64,000 nt of DNA from Sphingomonas populi (GCF_004208535.1 NZ_SGIS01000006.1:18342-82341); one strand, 5' to 3'. Shown: positions 17,259 to 28,516, numbered from the stretch's first letter. Translations and numbers: made by a program. Notes: generated from the letters alone by a model not told the origin.

Positions 17259-18710
17259 TTAGCGCTTGTAGATCACGATGCGCTCGTTCCCCATCGGCAC
17301 GGTGGCGGCGCGGTGATAGCCGTGCGCCATCGCCGCGACCACGATCGCGCGAATCTCGGGGCGCTCGCCCCGGAACGGCGGCCGCATCACCACCACGGCG
17401 GGATGCGCGGCGAGAATACGGCGCACCTCGGTCGCCTGATCCACGCCGGTCGCGCCGCTTTCGCGCGCGCGGTTGAGATGCGCGGGCACGACATAGCGTG
17501 ACAGCCGGCACCGCCCCGTCGCTGGATACAGCATCGTCGAGCCCGAATAGACGTAGAGACAGCCGGGGCCGCGCCCGACTGCTTCGGCCATGCGCGCGAA
17601 CTGGGCGGCGGTGCCGCGATTGTGGATGTTGACCACCACCGCGATCTGCCCGACCAGCGCGACCAGCAGCAGGATCGCCGGCGTCACCCGCCGCCGCATG
17701 TCCGCCCGCCCGAAGAACCCCGCCGCGCAGGCCGCGCCCGGCACGAGCACAGGCAGGCCGTAATGGTCGAACCAGGTGCCGAACACGGCGACGCCGAGCA
17801 GCGCCGCGACGAACCATGCGAACAGGAACGCCCGCGCGCTCGCATCGCCCTGCCCCACGCGACCGCGCGCGCCGAACACCATCGCCACCAGCGGCGACAG
17901 CAGCAGCACCAGCACGCCGATATTGCCGAGCATCTCCGGCAGCGGATTGGCGTTGCGGTGCGCGATCGACCCGAAATTGGCATAAACGAAGGCGTCGGCC
18001 TGTCCGCGATCCAGATAGGCGGCGTAGGCGATCAGCGTCGGCAGCAGCGCCAGCGCGACGAGCAGCACCGCATAGCCCGCCAGTACCCACAACGCGGTGC
18101 GCGCACGCCACTCGCGCATCAGCAACCACAGCCCGAAGAACATGCCCTCGAACACCGCGCTATATTTGATCTGGAGCGTAATCCCGACCAGCGCCATCGC
18201 CGCCGCGCCGAGCAACCGGCGGTGCCTTTGCGCGCTCAGCACGATCAGCGCACCCGCCGCCGCCATCGGCAAATTGTAGAAGATCGGCGCCTGCCCGCCG
18301 ACGCCGTTGAGGAGATCGGGCCACAGCAGATAGGCGACCGCACCGGGCAGCGCGCCCGCGCCCCAGCCGGCCCGCTCCGCCATCCAGAACACCAGCCGCG
18401 CGGTCAGCACCAGCGAGACCAGCGCCATGATCTGATAGGCCAGAATGCCCCACGCCAGCGGCAGGCCAGCCGCCGGCCAATATAGCAGGAACAGCCCGAT
18501 CGGCTTACGATCCCAGATGTCCACGAACGGCAGCGCGCCCTGCCACATCCCGCGCGCCGTTGCGAAATAGAATTCCTCATCGACATGCACGACCGGGTCG
18601 CCGAACGTGACGGCGCGCGCGGCGAGCGCCACGGCGACGAGGATCAGCCAGCGCGTGACGTCGAACCGACGGGCGAAATGCGGGGGCGGCGCGGACTGGG
18701 GAAGCGGCAT
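17259..18710 (-). CDS. GT39-like polytopic glycosyltransferase
   Basis: The 483-residue integral membrane protein has about 11-12 helices and the N-terminal signature of ArnT/PMT-type GT-C enzymes. VHVDEEFYFATARGM holds the acidic catalytic pair after the first helix, and IWDRKPIGLFLLYWP is the typical second loop. Such enzymes transfer sugars from polyprenyl phosphate to a lipid or protein on the periplasmic side. The ATG at 18710 has an AGGGG ribosome site; starts at 18743 or 18806 would add unlikely N-terminal residues. It is divergent from phoD. Acceptor and sugar are not known. Confidence 0.82.
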   Translation of the reverse strand: MPLPQSAPPPHFARRFDVTRWLILVAVALAARAVTFGDPVVHVDEEFYFATARGMWQGALPFVDIWDRKPIGLFLLYWPAAGLPLAWGILAYQIMALVSLVLTARLVFWMAERAGWGAGALPGAVAYLLWPDLLNGVGGQAPIFYNLPMAAAGALIVLSAQRHRRLLGAAAMALVGITLQIKYSAVFEGMFFGLWLLMREWRARTALWVLAGYAVLLVALALLPTLIAYAAYLDRGQADAFVYANFGSIAHRNANPLPEMLGNIGVLVLLLSPLVAMVFGARGRVGQGDASARAFLFAWFVAALLGVAVFGTWFDHYGLPVLVPGAACAAGFFGRADMRRRVTPAILLLVALVGQIAVVVNIHNRGTAAQFARMAEAVGRGPGCLYVYSGSTMLYPATGRCRLSRYVVPAHLNRARESGATGVDQATEVRRILAAHPAVVVMRPPFRGERPEIRAIVVAAMAHGYHRAATVPMGNERIVIYKR

Positions 18711-18804
18711 CTGCGCGCCCCTGTAAGCGCCATCGCCGGCCATGTCACGACCACGAAACAACCCGGGAGCAGAGCGCGCGCAACGCCATAAGGATGTCGC
18801 TGTC

Positions 18805-20439
18805 ATGACCGCTCACACGCCCCGCCTAGATCGTCGTTCCTTCCTGCTGACCGGCTCGCTCGGGCTGGGCGCGTTCGCGGTGCCGGGCTTCGCGCAGACG
18901 CCGAACGTAACGCACGGGCGCGGCTTCACCCATGCGGTGGCGAGCGGCGAGCCAGCCTCGGATTCGATGCTGCTGTGGACGCGCTACGTGCCCGCCGGCG
19001 GCGACGCGGTCGAGCTTCGCGTCGAGATCGCCGAGACGCCCGACTTCAACCGCATCGTCGCGAGCGGCGCGCAGATCACCGGGCCGTGGCGGGACCATAC
19101 CGCCAAGATCACGCTCGACGGGCTGAAGCCCGGCACGACCTATCACTACCGCTTCATCGCGCCCGACGGCACCTTCTCCGCCGTGGGCCGCACGCGCACC
19201 TTGCCCGAGGGGCCGGTGCCGAGCTTCCGCGCCGCGATCTTTTCCTGCTCGAACATGCCCTTCGGCTATTTCAACGCTTATGGCCATGCCGCCGCGCGCG
19301 ACGACATCGATCTCGTCATCCACCTCGGCGACTATCTCTACGAATATGATCGCAACCATTACCCCACCCCGGCGGAGGCAGTCGGCGGGCGCGTGCCCGA
19401 GCCGGCGAGCGAGCTGATCCACCTCACCGATTACCGGCTGCGCTACGCCAGCTATCGCAGCGACCCCGATCTCCAGCGCCTTCACCAGCTCCAGCCGATG
19501 ATCGCGCAATGGGACGATCACGAATCGGCGAACGATAGCTGGGAAGGCGGCGCCGAAAACCATCAGGCGAACGAGGGCGACTGGACGTTGCGCAAGATCG
19601 CCTCGATCCAGGCGTATCGCGAGTGGATGCCGATCTCGGACGAACCGTGGAAGGCCTATGACATCGGCGGACTCGCGACTTTGTTCCGCACCGAGACCCG
19701 GCTGCTCGCGCGTACCCAACAGCCCGATATCGCGCCACTGTTCCAACAGGCCGATCCGATCGCCGCGCTGAAAGCGTTCCGCGACGGCGCGTGGATGGAC
19801 CCCGCCAAGACGATGATGGGGTCGCAGCAGGAAAGCTGGCTGGCGCACGCGATGCGCGCCTCGGTCAAGCAGGGGCAGCGCTGGCAATTGGTCGGCTTCG
19901 GCACGATCCTCGGGCAGACGGTGATGCCCGAGATCGCGGCAAGCTGGGTCGCGCCGACAGCCCCCTCTGGGGCGAAAGCGTATGTGACGGCGGGCATCGC
20001 GGCGGCCAAGCTCGGCCTGCCGTTCAACTACGACAATTGGGGCGGCTATCCGGCCGCGCGCGCGCGGTTCCTGCGCTCGGCGCAGACGATGGGCGCCAAT
20101 CTCCTCGTCCTGTCGGGCGACAGCCACAATGCCTGGGCCTATGATCTCGGGCAGGACGGCAAGCCCGCCGGCGTCGAATTCGCCGGGCATAGCGTCACCT
20201 CGCCCGGCTACGAATCGCAGATGGGCATCGATCCCAAGACGGTCGCGGCGGCGCTGGTCGCCGGCAATCCCGAACTCAAATGGTGCGACACCAGCCGTCG
20301 CGGCTATATGGCGCTGACGCTCACCCCAGACAGCGCGACCAACGACTGGATCATGGTCGATACGATCAAGGCGCATTCGACTGCGGCGAGCATCGGCCAT
20401 ACCGCCAGGGTCTCGCGCGGGCGCAACGTGATGGCGTAA
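18805..20439 (+). CDS. phoD: PhoD-like alkaline phosphatase/phosphodiesterase, Tat-exported
   Basis: The 544-residue protein has a twin-arginine signal (RRSFLLTG at about 10-17) followed by an AFAVPGFAQ cleavage region. The N-terminal Fn3-like PhoD_N domain (FTHAVASGEPASDSMLLWTR) is followed by the metallophosphatase core with VIHLGDYLYEYD, QWDDHESANDSW and LVLSGDSHNAW. PhoD enzymes release phosphate from mono- and diesters in the periplasm using calcium and iron. The ATG at 18805 is the start; upstream frame codons are spacer. Such genes are commonly phosphate-starvation induced, but no Pho box was identified here. Confidence 0.93.
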   Translation: MTAHTPRLDRRSFLLTGSLGLGAFAVPGFAQTPNVTHGRGFTHAVASGEPASDSMLLWTRYVPAGGDAVELRVEIAETPDFNRIVASGAQITGPWRDHTAKITLDGLKPGTTYHYRFIAPDGTFSAVGRTRTLPEGPVPSFRAAIFSCSNMPFGYFNAYGHAAARDDIDLVIHLGDYLYEYDRNHYPTPAEAVGGRVPEPASELIHLTDYRLRYASYRSDPDLQRLHQLQPMIAQWDDHESANDSWEGGAENHQANEGDWTLRKIASIQAYREWMPISDEPWKAYDIGGLATLFRTETRLLARTQQPDIAPLFQQADPIAALKAFRDGAWMDPAKTMMGSQQESWLAHAMRASVKQGQRWQLVGFGTILGQTVMPEIAASWVAPTAPSGAKAYVTAGIAAAKLGLPFNYDNWGGYPAARARFLRSAQTMGANLLVLSGDSHNAWAYDLGQDGKPAGVEFAGHSVTSPGYESQMGIDPKTVAAALVAGNPELKWCDTSRRGYMALTLTPDSATNDWIMVDTIKAHSTAASIGHTARVSRGRNVMA

Positions 20440-20467
20440 GTCCGCGCGATCGGCCTAGGGTCGGCGG

Positions 20468-21535
20468 ATGAGCGATATCCATGAGTCGATCGAGCGCTAC
20501 GAAGACTGGCTGCGCGCGCAGCTCGGCGACGAGATCGTCGAGAAGGATCTGGTGCGCAAGCGCGCGAAGATGGCGAAGGACGCCCTCGTCTTCCTGCGCG
20601 CGACCTATTGGCGCTGGGCCGAGACGATCCTGACGGTCTGCCCCGATCTCGCCGATATGCCGCCGGTGCTGGCGATCGGCGACACGCATCTCGAAAATTT
20701 CGGGACGTGGCGCGATGCCGAGGGCCGGCTGGTGTGGGGCGCCAACGATTTCGACGACGCGGCGGTGATGCCGTGGTCGCTCGACCTCGTCCGCCTCGCC
20801 GCCTCCGCACTATTGGCGGGTGGCGATTCGGCGGAGGATATCTGCGACGCGCTGTGGGAGGGCTATGTTGCCGGCCTCGCCAAGCCGCACCCGCTGATCC
20901 TCGAACGCGAGCATCGCTGGCTGCGTCGCGAGATCATGCTGCCGGAGAAGGAACGCGCCGACTGGTGGCGCAAGCTCGCGCCCGGCGGCAAGGCGCGCAG
21001 GGCCGGAGCGGCGGCGCCGGGGCGCTTCCACGCGGCGCTGGCGGCAGCGTTGCCAGTCGAGGTTGATCCGCTGCCGGTGTTCGCCCGCACCGCCGGCACC
21101 GGCAGCCTCGGCAGGCCGCGCTATACCGCGCAGATCGCGTGGCTCGGCGGTCCGGTGGTGCGGGAGGTGAAGGCGATCCTGCCGCCGGCCTGGGCGGCGT
21201 TCGGACCCGGCAGCGACGCGACGATCCTTGCCGGCACGATCGCCCATGCGGCGACGCGCGCGGTCGATCCGCATTACCGGGTCGAGGACGGTCTGGTGCT
21301 GCGGCGGCTATCGCCCAACAGCCGCAAGATCGAGGTGAAAGATGCGGGTGCGGTGCTGATGTCGGCGGAGATGCTGCGGCTGATGGGTCGCGAGATCGCG
21401 ACCTGCCATGCGGGCGATATCGAACGGGTCGCTGCGGTTCGCGCCGATGCGGCGCAGCGCGATTCGGGCTGGCTGCGCGGCCATGCGCGCGCCGCCGCGA
21501 AGGCGGTGAAGCACGATTACAAGGCGTTCGCCTGA
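20468..21535 (+). CDS. DUF2252 family protein
   Basis: The 355-residue protein matches DUF2252, a family with a kinase-like fold distantly related to aminoglycoside phosphotransferases but without a known substrate. The segment LAIGDTHLENFGTW is the HxxN-like catalytic loop, and GANDFDDAAVMPWSLDLVRLA carries the DFD metal motif. No signal peptide or membrane helix is seen. It starts 28 bases after phoD, so co-transcription is possible. The gene ends in front of a strong hairpin at 21577-21613. Confidence 0.85.
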   Translation: MSDIHESIERYEDWLRAQLGDEIVEKDLVRKRAKMAKDALVFLRATYWRWAETILTVCPDLADMPPVLAIGDTHLENFGTWRDAEGRLVWGANDFDDAAVMPWSLDLVRLAASALLAGGDSAEDICDALWEGYVAGLAKPHPLILEREHRWLRREIMLPEKERADWWRKLAPGGKARRAGAAAPGRFHAALAAALPVEVDPLPVFARTAGTGSLGRPRYTAQIAWLGGPVVREVKAILPPAWAAFGPGSDATILAGTIAHAATRAVDPHYRVEDGLVLRRLSPNSRKIEVKDAGAVLMSAEMLRLMGREIATCHAGDIERVAAVRADAAQRDSGWLRGHARAAAKAVKHDYKAFA

Positions 21536-21576
21536 ATCGGCCTCAGAGTCGGTTTGTTAAGTGGGCTATCGCTGGA

Positions 21577-21613
21577 GCCGGGGCGAACGGGGTTTCCCCA
21601 CATTCGCCCCGGC
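21577..21613. terminator. Hairpin between convergent DUF2252 and cspA genes
   Basis: GCCGGGGCGAA (21577-21587) pairs perfectly with TTCGCCCCGGC (21603-21613), with an inner GGGG/CCCC. It sits in the 99-base convergent gap. There is no clear T-tract, so a bidirectional terminator is likely but not proven. Confidence 0.5.
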
Positions 21614-21634
21614 GCCGGCTTAAAGCCTGTCGGC

Positions 21635-21841
21635 TCAGGCGTTCTGCAGGTTCACTGCGGAAGCCTTGCCACGCTTGTCATTCTCGATGTCATACGAGAC
21701 GCGCTGATCGGTCTCGAGCGTCGACATGCCGGCGCGCTCGACAGCGGTGATGTGGACGAAGCTGTCGCTGCCGCCGTCTTCCGGCGCAATGAAGCCATAG
21801 CCCTTGTCGTTATTGAAGAATTTTACTTTGCCGATTGGCAT
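21635..21841 (-). CDS. Cold-shock domain protein (CspA family)
   Basis: This 68-residue single-domain OB-fold protein binds single-stranded RNA or DNA. The RNP1-like motif is KGYGFI and the RNP2-like motif SFVHI. It begins MPIGKVKFFNNDKG, and the ATG at 21841 has an AAGGA ribosome site nine bases upstream; the upstream frame extension is discarded. The leader back to the next gene is about 210 bases, consistent with the long 5' untranslated regions of csp mRNAs. The family usually acts as an RNA chaperone during cold or stationary phase. Confidence 0.95.
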   Translation of the reverse strand: MPIGKVKFFNNDKGYGFIAPEDGGSDSFVHITAVERAGMSTLETDQRVSYDIENDKRGKASAVNLQNA

Positions 21842-21963
21842 GAGAGCGTTCCTTTCGCTAGGTGGGAAGACCCGCGCGTGGAAGCGCACGGGGCCAGGAA
21901 GCGTGAAATGGAAGACTCAGCCCGGAAGCGTTGATTTCCGCCGCAGGCGACAATAGCCAGACC

Positions 21964-21991
21964 GCTATACAAATATTCCCGGATTAATCAA
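21964..21991 (-). promoter_or_regulatory. Candidate promoter for cspA
   Basis: On the minus strand TTGATT and TATAGC are 16 bases apart, about 125 bases before the cspA ATG. This would leave a long csp leader. It was found by eye only. Confidence 0.35.
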
Positions 21992-22051
21992 CCGGCGCGG
22001 CCAGGATATATTCCGAAACGCCGATGTCATGCTGCTGATACGGGCCGACTA

Positions 22052-22744
22052 TCAGCCGTTTGCCGCGACGACGATGTCCGGTTTGATCGCCAGCCAAATC
22101 GTATAATGTTTGGGTTCACGGCTACCGACCGCGTCGATCCGCGCGCTGTCTACGGTAAAGCCCGCCCCGACCAGCCGATCGACGAAACCGTCATCGTCAT
22201 AGGCCGACCAGATCGCAAGCACGCCGCCGGGGCGCAACGCGGCATAGGTGGAGCGCAGCCCCCAGTTGCAATAGAGCCGGTCATTGGCCGGGCGAATGAA
22301 GCCGTCGGGGCCATTATCGACATCGAGGAGGATGGCATCGAAGCCCTCGGGCGAATCGATGATGACGTCGTGGACATCGCGGATCGCCAGCGAGACGCGC
22401 GGATCGGCGAGATGTCCGCCGAACAGATGCGCGAGCGGGCCGGTCGCCCATGTCACCACCGTCGGCACGAGTTCCGCGACGACGATCGCGGTGCTGTCCG
22501 GCAACGCGGACAAGGCTGCGCCGAGCGTGAACCCCATACCGAGTCCGCCGATCAGGATACGGTCCCGCCGCGGCCCCATCCGCCCGATGGCGAGCGACGC
22601 CAAGGCCTTCTCGGAATCGAAGTCCTGACTGCCCATCAGTTCGTCCTCGCCGAACTGGATCGAGAAATCGGACCCGCACTGCATCAGCCATAATTGGCCG
22701 CCGCCGGGAATGTCTGCCGCGTCGATACGTTCGATGGGTTTCAT
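22052..22744 (-). CDS. Spermidine-synthase-like SAM-domain protein
   Basis: The 230-residue protein has the Rossmann fold of the spermidine/spermine synthase family: ILIGGLGMGFTLGAAL as the nucleotide loop, VVAELVPTVVTWA as the acidic second motif, and AILLDVDNGPDGF as the catalytic-region motif. The typical N-terminal beta-barrel of SpeE is shortened. No polyamine pathway gene is adjacent. A role as a polyamine aminopropyltransferase is therefore not safe; it may be a SAM-dependent enzyme of unknown substrate. It ends upstream of cspA, same strand. Confidence 0.8.
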   Translation of the reverse strand: MKPIERIDAADIPGGGQLWLMQCGSDFSIQFGEDELMGSQDFDSEKALASLAIGRMGPRRDRILIGGLGMGFTLGAALSALPDSTAIVVAELVPTVVTWATGPLAHLFGGHLADPRVSLAIRDVHDVIIDSPEGFDAILLDVDNGPDGFIRPANDRLYCNWGLRSTYAALRPGGVLAIWSAYDDDGFVDRLVGAGFTVDSARIDAVGSREPKHYTIWLAIKPDIVVAANG

Positions 22745-23164
22745 GGCTTCAATCCGATCGAACAGGTCTTCGCGGGCGGTGGAGGGCTTTACTGCGCCAC
22801 GCCGCGATTATTCGGCGCCATTCGCGACGCCATCATCGGCGGGGCCGAACCCGCCGAACGCTCCAAGTCTCTCCGGCACGCCGGAGGCGCGTCCATGAGC
22901 GAGTCCGGCGCCCGCGTCCACCGCCAAGATTCGCCAGCGCGGCGCCGGCTGCGGCAAGTCCGCAAAGATGCCGACCGCTTTTTTACTCCATCCTGGCGCG
23001 ATCTCGGACGCCTGCTCCGCAGGCGACGCCATCGCCGATACTGACGCGCTTTGCCGCCGGGCTTGCAGGCGAGACGCTGCTAACGACAGAGCCTGTCATT
23101 GGTGTCCGTCAAAACGAGGGAGGATCACTCTCGCAGTTTGGCGCACCTTCGACGCCGACTTGCC
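22745..23164. other. 420-bp gap with no convincing gene
   Basis: Short frames exist, for example a 74-codon minus-strand ORF at 22808-23032, but none has a recognisable family, ribosome site or conserved motif. The stretch lies downstream of the nine-gene operon end and upstream of the spermidine-synthase-like gene. No tRNA or clear terminator with a T-tract was found. It may hold the promoter of the downstream gene or decayed sequence. Confidence 0.5.
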
Positions 23165-24232
23165 TTAAATCAGAAAGGCCTGCACGTCTTGCTCATGCTC
23201 CTGCCAAGAGACGCTGCGGGCGGATAGCCAGTCATCATCGTAGTAGGTGCAGCCGTAGCGCTCGCCTCCGTCGCACAGGATGGTGACGATCGCGCCGGAC
23301 TGCTGTGCTGACGCCATTTCCTCGGCGAGTCGCATCACCGCGACCAGATTGGTGCCGGTCGACCCGCCGACCCGTCGCCCGAGACGGCGCGATAACGCGC
23401 GCATCGCGCCGATGCTCGCCGCATCCTCGACTGCAATCATCCGGTCGATCACCGATGGAATGAAGCTGGCTTCGACGCGCGGACGCCCGATCCCCTCGAT
23501 ACGGCTGGCGCACCCCTCCGGCAGCGCGACGGCGGTGCGATCCGCGAAATGCCGATGGAAGATCGAATGGACCGGATCGGCGACGCACAACTGGGTCGCG
23601 TGCCGCTGATAGGCGATATAGCGGCCGATTGTCGCCGAGGTGCCGCCCGTCCCCGCCCCGCACACGACCCAGGTCGGAACCGGCGTCTCCTCGGCTGCCA
23701 TCTGTGCGAAGATGCTTTCGGCGATATTGTTGTTGCCGCGCCAGTCCGTCGCGCGCTCGGCATAGGTGAACTGGTCGAGATAATGCCCGCCCGTCTCCGC
23801 GGCGAGACGATGCGCAATGTCGTACACGGTGCGCGGATCATCGACGGCGTGGATTTCGCCGCCGTAAAAACGGATCGCGTCGAGCTTTGGCGCCGCTGTC
23901 GAGGCTGGCACCACCGCAATGAAGCGCAGTCCAAGCATCCGCGCGAAATAGGCCTCGCTGACCGCAGTCGAGCCCGACGACGCCTCGATCACGCAGGTAT
24001 CCCGCCCTATCCAGGCGTTGCACAACGCATAGAGAAACAGCGAGCGGGCGAGCCGATGCTTCAGGCTGCCGGTCGGGTGACTGCTTTCGTCCTTAAGGTA
24101 CAGCGTGATCCCGGGGTGGTGCGGCAGGTCGAGCCGGATCAGGTGGGTGTCGGCGGACCTGGTATAGTCCGCTTCGATCCGCCGGATCGCCTCTACACGC
24201 CACGCGCGGTCGGCGGTGCGATCAGCGGTCAT
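23165..24232 (-). CDS. PLP-dependent cysteine-synthase-family enzyme
   Basis: The 355-residue protein has the fold-type II PLP enzyme layout. The Schiff-base lysine is in HPTGSLKHR (Lys58), the substrate loop is [12 protein letters not shown], and the phosphate-binding loop is [13 protein letters not shown]. These belong to the cysteine synthase/cystathionine beta-synthase group. Whether it makes cysteine, cleaves it or acts on another beta-substituted alanine is not decided by sequence; the C-terminus is longer than that of CysK. Its ATG lies 11 bases inside the end of oligopeptidase A, so it is the last gene of the operon. This places it with a thioredoxin pair and peptidases, suggesting handling of peptide-derived cysteine. 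Confidence 0.85.
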   Translation of the reverse strand: MTADRTADRAWRVEAIRRIEADYTRSADTHLIRLDLPHHPGITLYLKDESSHPTGSLKHRLARSLFLYALCNAWIGRDTCVIEASSGSTAVSEAYFARMLGLRFIAVVPASTAAPKLDAIRFYGGEIHAVDDPRTVYDIAHRLAAETGGHYLDQFTYAERATDWRGNNNIAESIFAQMAAEETPVPTWVVCGAGTGGTSATIGRYIAYQRHATQLCVADPVHSIFHRHFADRTAVALPEGCASRIEGIGRPRVEASFIPSVIDRMIAVEDAASIGAMRALSRRLGRRVGGSTGTNLVAVMRLAEEMASAQQSGAIVTILCDGGERYGCTYYDDDWLSARSVSWQEHEQDVQAFLI

Positions 24233-26261
24233 CGTGTACTGCCAGGCCATGACGGACGAGGATTGCCTGCGGGTCCGCATCGCGACCACGGAAGGCGCGG
24301 AAGCTGTCGGCGGCGGGACGGCTGGCGCCGCGCGACAGCACCTCGTCACGGAACGTCGCAGCGGTGACGCGGTCGACCAATCCTGCCTCCGCAAAGCGTT
24401 GGAACCCGTCTGCGGAGAGCACCTCCGCCCACAGATAGCTGTAATAGCCAGCCGCATAGCCGCCGGCGAAAATATGGGTGAAGCCGTGCGGGAAGCGGTG
24501 CCACGCCGGTGGGCGGACCACCGCCACCGCCTCGCGCGCGGCCTCGATCACCTCCATCGGATCGCTGCCGAGCGTTCCCAGATGCAGCAGCAGGTCGAAC
24601 AGCGCGAATTCGACCTGCCGGACGACGAACATACCCGACAGGAACCGGCGCGCCGCCAGCAGCTTATCGAACAATTCTGCGGTCAGCGGGGCGCCGGTCT
24701 GGTAATGGCCCGACATGCCGTTCAGCACGTCACGGTCCCAGGCGAAATCCTCCATCAACTGGCTTGGCAGCTCAATCGCGTCCCATTCGAACCCGTTGGT
24801 GCCGGCGATGCTGGGACGATCGATGCGCGTGAACAGATGGTGGAGGCAATGCCCCGTCTCGTGCAGGAAGGTCACCACTTCCTTGTGGCTGAGCAACGAA
24901 GGGCTGCCGTCGGTTTTCGGTGCGAAGTTGCAGACGAGATAGGCGACCGGCACCCGACGGCTGTTGCCATCCTTCAGCCGCGGGCGCGCCTGTGCCATCC
25001 ATGCGCCGCCGCGCTTGCCGGTACGGGCATGCAGATCGACATAGACGCCGGCGATGATCGCGCCATCCTCGTCCGCCACATCGTAATAGCAGGCGTCGGG
25101 GTGATAGACCGGCACGTCGGCGCGCGCGATCAGGCGGATGCCGAACAGGCGATCGAGCAGTTGCTGCCAACCGGCGATGACGCGGTCGACCGGGAAATAG
25201 GCGCGCACCTCCTGCTCATCAACGGCATAGCGCGCGGCGCGCAGCCGGTCCGAAACATAGCTCATATCCCAAGGCTGAAGCGCCGCGATACCGAGATGGT
25301 CGGCGGCGAATTCCGCCAGCTCGGCATATTCGCGGATCGCGGCGGGCTTCGCCCGGTGGCCGAGATCACGCAGGAACGCCAGCACCGTGGCGGCGTCAGG
25401 TGCCATCTTGGTGGCCAGCGACCACGCGACCGGATCGGTGAAGCCGAGCAGCCGGGCACCCTCGCGCCGCAGGTCGAGGATCGACGCGATCCGGCCCGAA
25501 TTGTCGAACTGCCCCGCATGCGGACCCTGATCCGATGCGCGCGTGCCATATGCCGTATATACGCGCTCGCGCAGGCCGCGATCCTCCGCGAACGTCAGCA
25601 CGGCGCTCACGCTGGGCATCTGCAACGTCACGACCCATCCGGGCAGGCCGCGCGCGGTGGCGGCATCGGCAAACATCGCCGTGTCGGCCTCCGAAATGCC
25701 CGCCAGCAAGGCCGCATCCTCGACATGTTCGAACCAGGCGTCGGTCGCGTCGAGCACGGCGTTGCCGAAGGCGGTCGATAGCTGCGACAATTCGACCGAG
25801 ATCGCGGCAAAGCGGGCGCGGTCCTCCGCCTCCAGCGCGACGCCCGACAAGACGAAATCGCGAATCCGATGGTCCACGGCGACCCGGTCGGCGTCCGGCA
25901 GCGAAGCGAATTCGGTCGTCTGGGTGAGCGCGACCAGCACCGCATAGAGCGCCTGATTCTGCATCACCTCAAGATTGTTTTCGACCAGCCTTTCCTCCCC
26001 GGTGACATAGGCGGCGCGCAGTTCGGGCGTGTCGGCAACGCCGTGCAGGTGCGACACCGCAGACCAGACGGCCGTAATCGCAGTGTCCGCGCGCTCCAGC
26101 GGCAGCCACGCCTCGGCAAAGCTGCGCGGCTGCGTCGCGACGATGCGCTCGACGACCGCGCGATGGTCGCCGAGGACCTTGTCGAGCGCGGGCGCGATCT
26201 GATCGGGCAGGATGTCGCCAAAACGCGGCAGTTCCAGCGTGTCGAGCAGAGGGTTTGTCAT
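24222..26261 (-). CDS. Oligopeptidase A-like M3 metallopeptidase
   Basis: The 679-residue cytoplasmic protein has the length and N-terminus of OpdA ([17 protein letters not shown]). The zinc motif HETGH is at about 467-471. M3 peptidases cut short peptides, usually below about 20 residues, inside a deep channel. I chose the ATG at 26261 because it aligns with the OpdA start; a TTG at 26285 overlapping the thioredoxin reductase stop is an alternative. Location between trxB and the cysteine-synthase-like gene suggests digestion of imported peptide fragments after reduction. Confidence 0.9.
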   Translation of the reverse strand: MTNPLLDTLELPRFGDILPDQIAPALDKVLGDHRAVVERIVATQPRSFAEAWLPLERADTAITAVWSAVSHLHGVADTPELRAAYVTGEERLVENNLEVMQNQALYAVLVALTQTTEFASLPDADRVAVDHRIRDFVLSGVALEAEDRARFAAISVELSQLSTAFGNAVLDATDAWFEHVEDAALLAGISEADTAMFADAATARGLPGWVVTLQMPSVSAVLTFAEDRGLRERVYTAYGTRASDQGPHAGQFDNSGRIASILDLRREGARLLGFTDPVAWSLATKMAPDAATVLAFLRDLGHRAKPAAIREYAELAEFAADHLGIAALQPWDMSYVSDRLRAARYAVDEQEVRAYFPVDRVIAGWQQLLDRLFGIRLIARADVPVYHPDACYYDVADEDGAIIAGVYVDLHARTGKRGGAWMAQARPRLKDGNSRRVPVAYLVCNFAPKTDGSPSLLSHKEVVTFLHETGHCLHHLFTRIDRPSIAGTNGFEWDAIELPSQLMEDFAWDRDVLNGMSGHYQTGAPLTAELFDKLLAARRFLSGMFVVRQVEFALFDLLLHLGTLGSDPMEVIEAAREAVAVVRPPAWHRFPHGFTHIFAGGYAAGYYSYLWAEVLSADGFQRFAEAGLVDRVTAATFRDEVLSRGASRPAADSFRAFRGRDADPQAILVRHGLAVHDDR

Positions 26262-26281
26262 CGTTTCATCCATCTTCAGGT

Positions 26282-27273
<992 letters not shown>

Positions 27274-27277
<4 letters not shown>

Positions 27278-28164
27278 GCCGACGCCTCGGCGGGTGTAGC
27301 AACGACAGGAGCCTGCCTCATCAACTCGACGATCTGACGCCCGACGAGGCGATTGATATGGCCCAAGCGCTCGAAACATTCGAGTCGCTGGCGAAAATGT
27401 TGCCCGAGTTCAGGGTCTTCGGCGTCGAGCAAACCAAGCATCCGGTCTATACCCGATAATTCGGCCATTCGACCGTCGATTTCGGCCTTCTCGCGGATCT
27501 TGTACGCACGGCTCTCAAGAGCCTCCGTCCAGCCAATGGCGCCGGTTTCACGCCGCAGCTCCAGTCGGCCACAGGCGTCCAGAGTATCGCTCAGCACGGT
27601 ACGCATAGTGGCAGGCCACGCCGCTGCCTCGACGATGAGACCGGCAAGATGTGCAAACGAACCGTCGGTGATCGCATCGCTCGCGGCAACGGCGGCCAAT
27701 CGCTCAACCTTCCACCCTTTGCGGTCCGCCGCATCGCCATCGATCTCGCGGCGGTGCAACGCGATCACTGCCTGCCGACAGCGCTCCAGTTCCGCGTGCG
27801 GGGCGGTCAACGTGACCAGATCGGACCGTTCGAGGATCGACAGCAAGACCTGCGACACCACGCGCGACAGGTCGGCGCCGACCGGGGTTTGTTCGAACCA
27901 GTCGGTTACATATGTCTGCGCGACAGGTAACGTCTGATAGGCGTTTACGATCGATTCCAGCGCGGTAACGAGCGCGATCGGGTAGCCGAGGCGTTCGGCG
28001 AACGCCGTCTGGTCGTCTGCCTCGACGATTGCGCCGATCACGTTCGCCTTGCCCTCCTCCCATGCGGGATAGAAGACGAAGCTGCCATCGGCGATGTGGC
28101 GGCGCAGGCGGGCCAGCGCCATGTCCTTGACGGCCGGATCGCCCTGGAATGCGATGTCGGTCAT
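27274..28164 (-). CDS. Uncharacterised protein of the peptide operon (296 aa)
   Basis: I do not recognise this protein. It is 296 residues, soluble, mostly predicted helical, without signal peptide, membrane segment or clear catalytic motif. Notable segments are [18 protein letters not shown] near the N-terminus, [20 protein letters not shown] in the middle, and a charged helical C-terminal half. It has only three cysteines, not in a CxxC. The ATG overlaps the thioredoxin stop as ATGA and its stop overlaps the trxB GTG as GTGA, so it is translated with both. Its constant company with TldD/TldE, thioredoxin and peptidases implies a role in recognising or processing the imported substrate, which is inference only. 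Confidence 0.8.
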
Positions 28165-28487
28165 TTCTCGGTCCCGACATTGGCATCGACGAACGCGTCG
28201 AGCCGGCTGCGCGAGACCGTGCCGAAGGTCCGCGCGGTCTCCTGCCCATTCTTGACGACGATCAGCAGCGGAATACCGCGTACGTCGAAACGCTTGGCCA
28301 GATCGGGGTTCGCCTCGATATCGACCTTCACGATCTCCATCTCGTCGGCATATTCGATCGCCAGATCGTCGAGCGTCGGGGCCAGCGCCTTGCACGGCGC
28401 GCACCACGGCGCCCAGAAATCGACCAGCACCGGCTTGTCGTTCTTCATGACGACATCGTCGAAATCGTGTTCGGTGGCATGACGCAT
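28161..28487 (-). CDS. Thioredoxin
   Basis: The 108-residue protein is a classical thioredoxin with active site WCAPC (Cys29/Cys32) after DFWAPW and the cis-proline loop RGIPLLIVV. WCAPC differs from the usual WCGPC by one residue, which occurs in some thioredoxins and can change redox potential. It would reduce disulfides of imported peptides or regenerate an operon enzyme. The ATG lies 29 bases after tldD and its stop overlaps the next gene. Confidence 0.95.
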   Translation of the reverse strand: MRHATEHDFDDVVMKNDKPVLVDFWAPWCAPCKALAPTLDDLAIEYADEMEIVKVDIEANPDLAKRFDVRGIPLLIVVKNGQETARTFGTVSRSRLDAFVDANVGTEK

Positions 28488-28516
28488 ACGGAAGATCCTT
28501 GTGGAAACGGGGAATG

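Noticed and set aside
22808..23032. 74-codon minus-strand ORF in the 22.7-23.2 kb gap
   Set aside because: No ribosome site, motif or expected composition; it could not be told from random frame.
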